Source of the DNA: Euryarchaeota archaeon UBA39
Lineage (GTDB): Archaea > Thermoplasmatota > Poseidoniia > Poseidoniales > Thalassarchaeaceae
Assembly (NCBI GenBank): GCA_002503045.1
Contig: DAQW01000118.1
Coordinates: forward strand, 5,566 to 17,938
Direction: 5' to 3'
DNA length: 12,373 nt
In this document: positions 1 through 7,677 of the stretch, piece after piece
Position numbering within the stretch: position 1 is the first letter of the stretch
Layout: every line of letters begins with the position of its first letter
Notes under the pieces: generated by a model
Told to the model about the DNA's origin: nothing
What the model saw: the letters and a program-made list of their open reading frames with translations, nothing else
Databases searched by the model: none
Position numbers and translations under genes: made by a program

Positions 1-3000
1 CTGGTGGAAACAATACTGGTGGAAGTAATGGTACAACAATCAACAATTTACTGGTATACGGAAATAGTTACACTTCCCAGAATTCACTACATACGCTCCT
101 TGAAGACTTGGGAGTTACAGATGCTGAGGCCTTGACAGGAGGTGGAATGCGTTTTGATGATCATTGGGATAATGTGAATACCTCTGGGCATTCATGGAAT
201 ACAACTCTTCGCAATACAAATTGGGATTATGTTATTCTCCAAGATCAGAGTCAAGTTCCAGGTTTCAATAGGACTACGTCTTCTTGGATTGAAGACAAAG
301 ATGCAGCGATATTATTGGCAGATACCATCGAATCGGAATCCTCTGAATCAGTTCTGATGATGACGTGGGGTAGGAGAAATGGCGATCCTATGAATCCAAC
401 TATCTATTCTAACTTCACAATGATGCAAGATAGACTAGAACATGGCTACATTGATTTCCGTGACAATATGACTGTTCAAGGCCGTGATGTGTGGATTGCT
501 CCTGTAGGGTTGGCCTTCCAACACATTCATGATTCTATACAATCTTCAGGATCTAACCCTATTTCAGTTGGAACAACTTTCTATGGATTATATTCTGCAG
601 ATGGAAGCCATCCCTCATTATCTGGAAGTTATTTAGCTGCATGTGTGATTTATGCTACGTTGACGGGAGAAACACCTGTTGGATCTAATGATACGGTTGC
701 GCTTTCAAGTTCTTTGAAACTTGAATTACAACAGGCAGCTGCTGCCACTGTATTCAATGAGACTAGCCACTTATCATATCCATGGGAGAATTCCTCCTCT
801 GGAGGAGGGACTTCCATGCCCCGTTCAGTGCCGAGTCAAGGTCTTGATGCCTCCAGTTGGACTGTGACTTGGGAAGACCCCGTTGTTCGAAACTTATCAT
901 CAGGTGCATCGACGTTTGCTAATATCAGTATAGAAATCCCCTCCAATGCAGCACCTGGCCCATATGGGTTTAGACTTCATGCTGCTAGTGCATTAGGAAA
1001 TACTAGTGTTAGTACAGTAATAGTCGTAGATGTAAATGGCACTCATTTGTTTGAATCTAACTTCTCATCAGATGCGAATTGGATTCCAGGAGGTTCGGGA
1101 AATGTCACACTAACACTAACCGATGTAGGTACTGATGGGATTTCTCCTACTCTCGTTTCAGGAAGTATTTCTAGTACTGGTGCTTGTTTGGTAGATAGTA
1201 TAGAATCTGTAGCGACATCTGCATCATGGTTATTCGAAATGGATATCTTATCATCGGCCCATGAAGGGGATATTTGTACACTTTCACTAAGTATTCACGA
1301 GTCAGAGGGAGACACAACTACTGTTTTGTCTCATTCCTTTGTTATTGGAGAGGTGCTTTCTATTGACATTGAAATGCCGTCACTGCCTATTTTGATTGAA
1401 CCAGGTTTGACTTCTACAGCGGACATAATTCTATCCAATACAGGTACAGAAGACCTTACTGTTTCTGCGTCATCATCAATTATTTCTGGATTATCAATTT
1501 CTATTCAAGAAACAGAAGTAGCTAGGGGGTCTTCTGAAATCATGACTGTTTCCATATCTGCAGCCTCAGATATTTCGATTGTTGGATCAGTATTTTCCAA
1601 TATTTCATTCTCTCTTAATTTGACTGAAGTTTCGATTTCTGTTGATGGTAATTCATTAGATACCGGTCAGATTGAGTTGGATATTTCTCCTTGGGCCTCT
1701 CTTCGAATTATCCCTCCTCAGACAAATGGAATTACTCTTGAACCTGGTTCTTCCTCTTCCTTTTCGTTTGATGTAGAAAACGAAGGCACTCAATCTGTGG
1801 ACGCCTCCTTGGTTTGGTCTTCTGTACCTGCTGGAATTAGTTTCAGCACTTCAAATGGTTCCATTTCTCTTTCTGTTGGGGAGGTGCAGACAGTGTCCGT
1901 ATTAATTCAATCAGAACAATCAGCTGTTGCAATTAATACCCCAATAAATTTTGAATTAGTTTCTACTATTAATGGCAATACTCTGGATTCAATAAATGCT
2001 TCAATTTCAGTTATTTCTCGAGGGATTCCATCTTTGAGTACCGGTTCTACACAGTTGCCTATTTTGTCATCGATTTGGAGTACAGTTGATTTCACAATAG
2101 CAAATACTGGAAATTCTGCTGGTGTCTTTGAGATTGTAGTTGGTGAAAGTCCGGACGGGGTTCAAGTAGTTCTCTCAGAGAGTGCCTTTTCTCTTAATTC
2201 GGGAGACACTGCATCCTTTGAAGTTCAAGTAAAGGGTGATGGAAGTGGGATTTTAACGCTTAGGGCCTTTTCCACAAATGGCCCTTCCTTCAATTCCACC
2301 GAATCCCTTGAAATTATTCAAGGATCTTTGGCAGCCCAAGTCACGGTCTCTCCATCTGTTGCAAATTTGCAGCAAGAAGAATCGATTACATTCTCAGGAT
2401 ATATTTTCAATCCAACAGATAGTTCTGGGGAATATGCATTAGAGGTATTGAGTAGTTTAGATTGTGCTCTGGCGGCATCAAGTATCACCGTTCCATCAGG
2501 TTCTTCAATTGAAGTTTTGATTTCATGTGACTCTAGCTCATCCAATCTCGCAGGACTTCACCAAGTGACATTGGTGGCACGCCCAGTAGATCTTCCATCG
2601 GCTTCGGCTTCTTCTTCATCAGAGGTCACACTTATCGAATCAGTGGGTCCAAATGGAGCCCTTCTTCTTGATATTCAATTAGTAGATGATGGAGGATTAA
2701 TCATTGATCGAGATGGAAGTTTGACAATGGTCATTAGAGTCGAAAATATAGGTAATTCTCATAAGAAAGGCTTACTCATTTTATCTGGCAAAGGATTGAA
2801 TTCTGGCCTTGTGAAAACTTGGGATGTACAACCTACTGGTTCGACGCTCCCTGCTTATGATATTGCACCAGGCGAGGCAGTCACTATGTCTCTAACATTA
2901 ACTAGTTCGAATATTGATTCGGGACTTTACCAGTTGACAATCACTGCATCGGAAGATGATGGTGCAGGAACGGTATCCATTACTCCAATTGAGATATTTG

Positions 3001-3377
3001 TTCAAAATGATCCAGTTCCTCCAGCAGGAATCTCCTTACCTACTGGCCATAGTATCAATAATTCAACAAGCCTTTCTTTGATGTTTGGAGGATATATCTT
3101 TGCGTTATTATCTATCATGGCTCTCCGATGGTCAGTTAGACGTTCAAGAGCATCAATTGAGGCAATACAATTAGCTGCTGATGAGGCGGCTGAAATAGAA
3201 GAGCCGGAACCAGAGGAAGAACAGGATCCTTTAGCTGAAGATGAAGTTCGCTCTAGTTCAGATGGTTCAGCGATTTGTCCATTCTGTTCAACGAGATCTA
3301 AGTTGCCTAAGGACAAAACTCCTCCATTCAGATTCAGATGCCCTTCTTGTTCAGAAGTAGTTAGAGTAGTGGAATAG
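1..3377 (+). CDS. Secreted SGNH-hydrolase-like protein, Ig-like stalk, membrane anchor and zinc ribbon (5' partial)
   Basis: The frame is open from base 3, so the true start and any signal peptide lie before the window; 1124 codons are visible. A Gly/Asn/Thr linker leads into an SGNH-like domain (about 48-750). It has block I LVYGNSYT with the candidate nucleophile Ser at codon 66-68, then DYVILQDQS, a TWGRRNGD segment, and a DGSHPS block with candidate Asp (600-602) and His (609-611). Several Ser/Thr-rich beta-sandwich repeats follow (about 840-3000), resembling CARDB/NEW3-type domains with motifs such as ENEGTQS, ANTGNSA and ENIGNSH. One membrane helix lies near 3075-3130, followed by RRSR, an acidic Glu-rich stretch and a C-terminal zinc ribbon (CPFC at 3276-3287, CPSC at 3339-3350). 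This predicts an extracellular enzyme or binding head with a cytosolic metal-binding tail. SGNH families hydrolyse esters of lipids or sugars, but the substrate here is unknown. It converges on trmI with one base between stops. Confidence 0.88.
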   Translation, partial: GGNNTGGSNGTTINNLLVYGNSYTSQNSLHTLLEDLGVTDAEALTGGGMRFDDHWDNVNTSGHSWNTTLRNTNWDYVILQDQSQVPGFNRTTSSWIEDKDAAILLADTIESESSESVLMMTWGRRNGDPMNPTIYSNFTMMQDRLEHGYIDFRDNMTVQGRDVWIAPVGLAFQHIHDSIQSSGSNPISVGTTFYGLYSADGSHPSLSGSYLAACVIYATLTGETPVGSNDTVALSSSLKLELQQAAAATVFNETSHLSYPWENSSSGGGTSMPRSVPSQGLDASSWTVTWEDPVVRNLSSGASTFANISIEIPSNAAPGPYGFRLHAASALGNTSVSTVIVVDVNGTHLFESNFSSDANWIPGGSGNVTLTLTDVGTDGISPTLVSGSISSTGACLVDSIESVATSASWLFEMDILSSAHEGDICTLSLSIHESEGDTTTVLSHSFVIGEVLSIDIEMPSLPILIEPGLTSTADIILSNTGTEDLTVSASSSIISGLSISIQETEVARGSSEIMTVSISAASDISIVGSVFSNISFSLNLTEVSISVDGNSLDTGQIELDISPWASLRIIPPQTNGITLEPGSSSSFSFDVENEGTQSVDASLVWSSVPAGISFSTSNGSISLSVGEVQTVSVLIQSEQSAVAINTPINFELVSTINGNTLDSINASISVISRGIPSLSTGSTQLPILSSIWSTVDFTIANTGNSAGVFEIVVGESPDGVQVVLSESAFSLNSGDTASFEVQVKGDGSGILTLRAFSTNGPSFNSTESLEIIQGSLAAQVTVSPSVANLQQEESITFSGYIFNPTDSSGEYALEVLSSLDCALAASSITVPSGSSIEVLISCDSSSSNLAGLHQVTLVARPVDLPSASASSSSEVTLIESVGPNGALLLDIQLVDDGGLIIDRDGSLTMVIRVENIGNSHKKGLLILSGKGLNSGLVKTWDVQPTGSTLPAYDIAPGEAVTMSLTLTSSNIDSGLYQLTITASEDDGAGTVSITPIEIFVQNDPVPPAGISLPTGHSINNSTSLSLMFGGYIFALLSIMALRWSVRRSRASIEAIQLAADEAAEIEEPEPEEEQDPLAEDEVRSSSDGSAICPFCSTRSKLPKDKTPPFRFRCPSCSEVVRVVE

Positions 3378-3378
3378 T

Positions 3379-4182
3379 CTACTCTTCTTCATCATTAGGT
3401 GCTTTTACTGCAATGATTAACAGTGCAGTATGGCCTATTGGTGTGTTCCCTGGCCTAACTCCTCCTCTTTTTGTTAATGTCCATCTTCTTTCCATTAATT
3501 CTCCACCCCACTCTACAGTCAAACCTGCTTCTTCCATGCAAGCCCATGATTTTGCCATTTGTTCAGGCGAAGGGCAATAGCATGCAATTCTTCCACCTAG
3601 GCGAAGTAGTTGCCCCATTTCAGGAATTGCCGTCCAAGGTTCAGGCATATCTAAAATCACGGCATCTAATTCGTCTACTAAAGAAGTAATATCTGATGAA
3701 GAACCAACTATATCACGTTCTAATAATGTCCAAGTTGGCATTCCAGGAAACACATCTGCACATCGTAACATATTCTCTGTTCCTACGGATGCATGTTCTT
3801 CTCGACGTTCTATCGAAATCAAAGTTCCACCTGGTCCTAGGCTTCTAGCAATGTGCATTGCAAGGCCTCCTGAACCGAAACCAGCCTCTACCACACGGTC
3901 GTTTTGGCCAATCCCCATCCAAGCAATCATGAATCCCGCATCCTTTGGAGTGATTACCTGTGCTCTACGTTTCATTGCGGTTCTAAGTTCTGGTAATCCT
4001 GGAGACATTCGAATGAATGATTTGGTTCCTATTTTGATAGATGCTCCTATTTTCAAGTCTCCAATTACTCTCTCGGGATCTATTCTCCCCACGCCCCGAA
4101 TTCGTCGTTCTCCTCCCAATTTAGAGAAGGCATAAACTCGCCCACCTGTCTCTCTTAGGACGATAAGTTCCTCCTCCGCCAT
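3379..4182 (-). CDS. trmI: tRNA (adenine-N1)-methyltransferase, TrmI type
   Basis: This 267-residue protein is a class I SAM-dependent methyltransferase of the TrmI/Trm61 family. The family makes m1A58 in the T-loop of tRNA; archaeal members can also modify A57, where m1A is an intermediate to 1-methylinosine. Family features in order are: a small N-terminal beta domain (1-65); the RRAQVITPKDAGFMIAWMGI signature (72-91); the SAM-binding loop EAGFGSGGL (99-107); an acidic residue after strand 2 in SIERREE (E125); the LDMPEPW active-site segment (177-183); and a C-terminal RPGNTPIGHTALLIIAVK block (243-260), which is also typical. Length fits the family. The ATG at 4182 gives the expected N-terminus. 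It is transcribed divergently from the large surface gene starting at 4218, and its stop lies one base from the stop of the opposite-strand SGNH gene, so antisense read-through between the two is likely. The enzyme normally acts as a cytosolic homotetramer. Confidence 0.93.
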   Translation of the reverse strand: MAEEELIVLRETGGRVYAFSKLGGERRIRGVGRIDPERVIGDLKIGASIKIGTKSFIRMSPGLPELRTAMKRRAQVITPKDAGFMIAWMGIGQNDRVVEAGFGSGGLAMHIARSLGPGGTLISIERREEHASVGTENMLRCADVFPGMPTWTLLERDIVGSSSDITSLVDELDAVILDMPEPWTAIPEMGQLLRLGGRIACYCPSPEQMAKSWACMEEAGLTVEWGGELMERRWTLTKRGGVRPGNTPIGHTALLIIAVKAPNDEEE

Positions 4183-4217
4183 ATTGTCTGGCTATTACTT
4201 CCTCCATTTCAATCCTC

Positions 4218-7200
4218 ATGAAAATTCAAAATCAGTTGATGAGAACTAATACAACCAACGCTTATACGCGTCCAATGTCTCGGATTTACATGCTTTACCG
4301 TATGGTATGCTCGACCGCGCTAACATTACTTATCATTCTCATGTCTATGGGGAGTTTTGTAGACCCTCTTTCGGAAGATGAAGAAATCACTCCACTTGCT
4401 AAGGTGCCTATCGTTCTCGATGCTCCTAGCCCAGGTCATGCAGTCTTGGGAGAATATATTGGAGGACAGAATTGTCCTCCATGCTATAGTAGTGCGTCTC
4501 CATCTTTGAAGAATTTGAAAAATAGTAATTCGGATGAATTTGTTTACATCTCCTATATTCCAGCAAGTTACGGTAATATTTACACTGCTCAAGCTGGAAA
4601 TGTGGCTCCAATTAATCGGGTCAGTCACCTTTCATCTGATGGCGCTAATAGTGCCCCTCAGGCCTATTTTGGCGATTGTGCAAAAGGCACATCTTCGTGT
4701 TATCAGGGAGGTGCTGGAGGTACCTCAACTTACGACAATTTCTTTTCTGGTTCAGGTGGTAAATCCAACAACATGGCCTCATCTGTTAATTCCTACAGTA
4801 TGGTGATTTCTCAGACGCAGAATGGAAATAACGCAGTCATTACGGTGGAGGCGTCCTATTCTGGTGCGGGCACTTCTGATGTCCGCGTTCTTGCAGCAGT
4901 TACTGAAGATGTTTGTAATTCATACCCATATGCTGATGGCTCTAAGCCAGGTCATTGCTGGAAGAAGTGGTTAGTCGATGGATCGAATACAGGTCCTATT
5001 TCCATGACATTATCTAGCACCCCTACTAGTCATTCCTGGACTGTCCCGGTTTCACTTGTAAATGGAGGAATGTCCAATATGCTCACCGTTGCTTGGTTGC
5101 AAGATGATTGGAGTTCAGGTAGTACAAGACATAGTGTACTTTCAGCCACAGATTCTTCTATGGTGCCTCCTATCGATGTAGCTATTGATACCTTTACTGC
5201 ACAGAGTACAGATGGTTATGCAGGTATTATTGCAGGTGATCAGGTAGACCTTTCTCTATCTATCAAGAATATTGGTGCTGATGTATATGCCGATGGAGGT
5301 ACAATTGAAGTTTTCAAGGTAGATGGAATGACAGAGACATCTCTTGGCTCTACTTCAGTAAATTCGTTGTCAGTCGGAGGCACTCAGACATACTCTACAT
5401 CTTGGGATTCTACTGGTGAAACAATCGAAAATAATGGAGATACTCGATTCCGTGCACGTATTACTGTGGCAGATGCAATTGGGAGTAACAATGTCCTAGA
5501 TTCGACCGTCAACCATGATGCTACCCCTACTTCTGTTCGGCCAGTTCCTGATGGTTCGAGCACAACAATTCCTCGAGGAGGTAGTTTAGGGTTCGATATG
5601 ACTGCTTTACCAAATGATTCAGTAGATACGCTAGAAACAATGACTCCTGAACTAGAGGTAAAACATTCAACAGATAGTTCGTGGTCTTCATCCTGGGTTT
5701 CTATTCCTACTAACACCATTGGAGAAGGTGGAAATGAACGCTATGTTGCCACTGTTGTCCCTCCAGTTAGTGCTGGTAGCGGAGATTATGATATTCGAAG
5801 CCGCTGGACTGATTCAAGGAATCAGGTTTCTGATTGGTTGGAAACAAGTGATGCATTTGAACTATTGAATGGCCTCCCAACAGTCTTATCTCCTACAGAC
5901 AATGGGTATTCTGGAGTTCCAACAGTTAAGGTCGATACTCTTGAGACAGTATCTATGGTTGGCTTGATTGCAGATGCAGAGACTCCTTTGAATCAACTAA
6001 CAGTGACTAGTAATTCTCCTAATTTTGTTTCTTGGGATGCTACTACTATGACTATGGATGTACAGTTTTTGAATGTAGATCGTGATGCTCAAGGAAATAT
6101 TCGAAATCAAGGAATTCAAGTTACAATGTCTGACGGAGAAGATCAGAATGATGGGACCGTGTTCTTTTCAGTTATTCCAAATGGTGCACCTAGTTGGTCA
6201 CCTATTCCTACTCAAACGATTAGTGAGGGTGGTTCAGTTGCTGTAGCGTTGACCCAATATCTTTCAGATACCGACAATAATGGTGTTGATGTATCTGAAT
6301 CACAATTGGCTGCATTAGATGTCCATGTAGTAAGTATCACTCCAGAAGATGTCGTTGAAGTGGTTCTTACAGGTCAAACAATCAATATTGACACCTTGGA
6401 TGATGATGTCACTGGAACAATCGAAGTGGTATTAAGGTCAAGTGATGAATCCCAATCAACTGATACTACACTTACAATTATTGTTCAGAATATCAATGAC
6501 GCACCACGGTTTGATACATCTACCTTAGAAAATATTAGGTTAAAGGTTGGAGAGACCTTTACTTTGGATACATCGCTTTATTCTTCTGACGTTGATGATG
6601 ATGATGCCAATATTTTCGCTCAAGTTTCAAGTTCTGAACCTGGCTCTGTTACTCCTATTGCTATTGGCGTATATACAATGACTTGGCAAACTGAAGGTCC
6701 TCAATTAGTCCAAGTTAGTTTATCTGACCCTAACGGAGCTATCGGCCAGTACTCTTTCACTGTTGATGTAATTGGTGATATTTTGTTAACATGGGATGAA
6801 GGCAATGGAGGAGATATGTCATTGGTTTACGATACTATTGACTATGGAACTTCACCTAAGGTGACAGTATCATACCTAGGTGCTGAAACATTCTCCAATG
6901 TTGAGGTTACTTGGCAGATTTGTAATACCATCACTGGAACTTGCCATACGATTGATACATTGCAAGGGTTTGATGTTGAATTTGATGTAATTTCAGTTTA
7001 CCCCGAAGGACTTCGATCAGGTGACGAAATTAAGATTGATGTCATCGCATCAGACACGTCCGGCTTTGATTACAAGAGTATCAATTCTTTCAGTTTAATG
7101 TCTACACAGCCCGTAGTTGTTGATTCTGATGGAGATGGTGTCGAAGATGCGAATGATGCATTCCCTGATGATCCAAGTGAAACACTAGATACTGATGGAG

Positions 7201-7592
7201 ATGGTGTTGGCGATAATGCAGATGCATTCCCAGAGGATGAAACTAAGCATGAACAAACAAGTGGTATTTCTTCAGCCGGTGGATCATTAGTGATGATTCT
7301 TGGAGTTGTAGGATTATTCCTTGTTGCTGCAGTGGGATTAGGCCTTCTCTTTGTTGCTAGAAAGAATAGGGTTCCAGAAGCTGTAGATTGGTCTAAGACC
7401 ATTCCTGCTGCGGATCATTCTGCTAATTCGATGTATGGTGGCGCTGAACATCTCTTCCAACAACCAGTGGTTCAGGCTCCTCCAGTACAGCAAGGCCCTC
7501 CTCTTCCTGTGGGTGGACTACCTCCTGGTTGGACAATGGAGCAGTGGGCCTATTATGGTCAACAGTATTTGGATAATGGCGGCAAACTTTGA
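4218..7592 (+). CDS. Membrane-anchored surface protein with thioredoxin-like CPPC domain and calcium-type repeats
   Basis: This is a 1124-residue single-pass surface protein. A hydrophobic signal segment (about 29-46, CSTALTLLIILMSMGS) is preceded by 28 residues from this ATG. The in-frame ATG at 4275 (MSRIYML) would give a more ordinary signal peptide and may be the real start. A thioredoxin-like domain (about 73-310) carries C86-P-P-C89 in a GQNCPPC context similar to Omp28-like/thioredoxin-fold proteins. Further Cys pairs (154/161, 233/247, 902/909) could form disulfides. A long beta-sandwich stalk follows, including a CARDB-like unit near 318-430 and a cadherin/Ig-like unit ending in IIVQNINDAPRF (754-765). 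Two 22-residue DxDGDGxxD repeats (969-1010) resemble thrombospondin type 3 calcium sites. A membrane helix (about 1021-1047) is followed by RKNR and a Pro/Gln-rich tail ending in GLPPGWTMEQWAYYGQQYL. The likely role is an extracellular redox or binding protein on a rigid stalk, but its ligand cannot be read from sequence. Confidence 0.9.
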   Translation: MKIQNQLMRTNTTNAYTRPMSRIYMLYRMVCSTALTLLIILMSMGSFVDPLSEDEEITPLAKVPIVLDAPSPGHAVLGEYIGGQNCPPCYSSASPSLKNLKNSNSDEFVYISYIPASYGNIYTAQAGNVAPINRVSHLSSDGANSAPQAYFGDCAKGTSSCYQGGAGGTSTYDNFFSGSGGKSNNMASSVNSYSMVISQTQNGNNAVITVEASYSGAGTSDVRVLAAVTEDVCNSYPYADGSKPGHCWKKWLVDGSNTGPISMTLSSTPTSHSWTVPVSLVNGGMSNMLTVAWLQDDWSSGSTRHSVLSATDSSMVPPIDVAIDTFTAQSTDGYAGIIAGDQVDLSLSIKNIGADVYADGGTIEVFKVDGMTETSLGSTSVNSLSVGGTQTYSTSWDSTGETIENNGDTRFRARITVADAIGSNNVLDSTVNHDATPTSVRPVPDGSSTTIPRGGSLGFDMTALPNDSVDTLETMTPELEVKHSTDSSWSSSWVSIPTNTIGEGGNERYVATVVPPVSAGSGDYDIRSRWTDSRNQVSDWLETSDAFELLNGLPTVLSPTDNGYSGVPTVKVDTLETVSMVGLIADAETPLNQLTVTSNSPNFVSWDATTMTMDVQFLNVDRDAQGNIRNQGIQVTMSDGEDQNDGTVFFSVIPNGAPSWSPIPTQTISEGGSVAVALTQYLSDTDNNGVDVSESQLAALDVHVVSITPEDVVEVVLTGQTINIDTLDDDVTGTIEVVLRSSDESQSTDTTLTIIVQNINDAPRFDTSTLENIRLKVGETFTLDTSLYSSDVDDDDANIFAQVSSSEPGSVTPIAIGVYTMTWQTEGPQLVQVSLSDPNGAIGQYSFTVDVIGDILLTWDEGNGGDMSLVYDTIDYGTSPKVTVSYLGAETFSNVEVTWQICNTITGTCHTIDTLQGFDVEFDVISVYPEGLRSGDEIKIDVIASDTSGFDYKSINSFSLMSTQPVVVDSDGDGVEDANDAFPDDPSETLDTDGDGVGDNADAFPEDETKHEQTSGISSAGGSLVMILGVVGLFLVAAVGLGLLFVARKNRVPEAVDWSKTIPAADHSANSMYGGAEHLFQQPVVQAPPVQQGPPLPVGGLPPGWTMEQWAYYGQQYLDNGGKL
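7122..7253 (+). repeat. Tandem 66-base repeat encoding two calcium-type DxDGDG motifs
   Basis: Two consecutive 66-base units lie inside the surface protein gene. They encode 22-residue copies beginning DSDGDGVEDANDAFP and DTDGDGVGDNADAFP. The spacing and Asp pattern match thrombospondin type 3 / EF-like calcium-binding loops. They sit directly before the membrane helix, so they form the membrane-proximal end of the stalk. The DNA copies have diverged in places, so this is a protein repeat, not a recent DNA expansion. Confidence 0.85.
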
Positions 7593-7614
7593 GGATTTTT
7601 CAAGGAAATTGCAC

Positions 7615-7621
7615 TTTTTTT
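7615..7621 (+). terminator. Poly-T tract after the surface protein gene, candidate archaeal terminator
   Basis: Seven consecutive T residues occur 23 bases after the TGA stop of the surface protein gene. Archaeal RNA polymerase can terminate at T-runs without a hairpin, so this may end the surface gene transcript ahead of lon. No strong stem-loop precedes it. The position fits, but the assignment rests only on the T-run. Confidence 0.4.
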
Positions 7622-7664
7622 GCATTCCGCACCTTCAAGAATGAGGCATTGACACCGTTCAATA

Positions 7665-7669
7665 AGAGG
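7665..7669 (+). promoter_or_regulatory. Ribosome binding site of lon
   Basis: A purine run containing GAGG ends about 8 bases before the ATG at 7678. This is good Shine-Dalgarno spacing and supports this start for the lon gene, implying a leadered transcript. Confidence 0.45.
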
Positions 7670-7677
7670 GATACAGT

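Noticed and set aside
3851..4135. A 94-residue plus-strand reading frame inside trmI
   Set aside because: It is antisense to the conserved SAM-binding region of trmI and shows only shadow composition.
4183..4217. Possible regulatory or RNA element between trmI and the surface gene
   Set aside because: Only 35 bases (92 if the later start is used); AT-rich stretches are too weak to call a promoter on either strand.
7122..7253. Possible CRISPR or variable-number DNA repeat
   Set aside because: Only two copies, in frame, matching a known calcium-binding protein repeat; there are no spacers.
7070..7402. A 110-residue minus-strand reading frame
   Set aside because: It is the antisense of the Asp-rich repeats and membrane helix of the surface protein; its Ser/Pro composition is a by-product.
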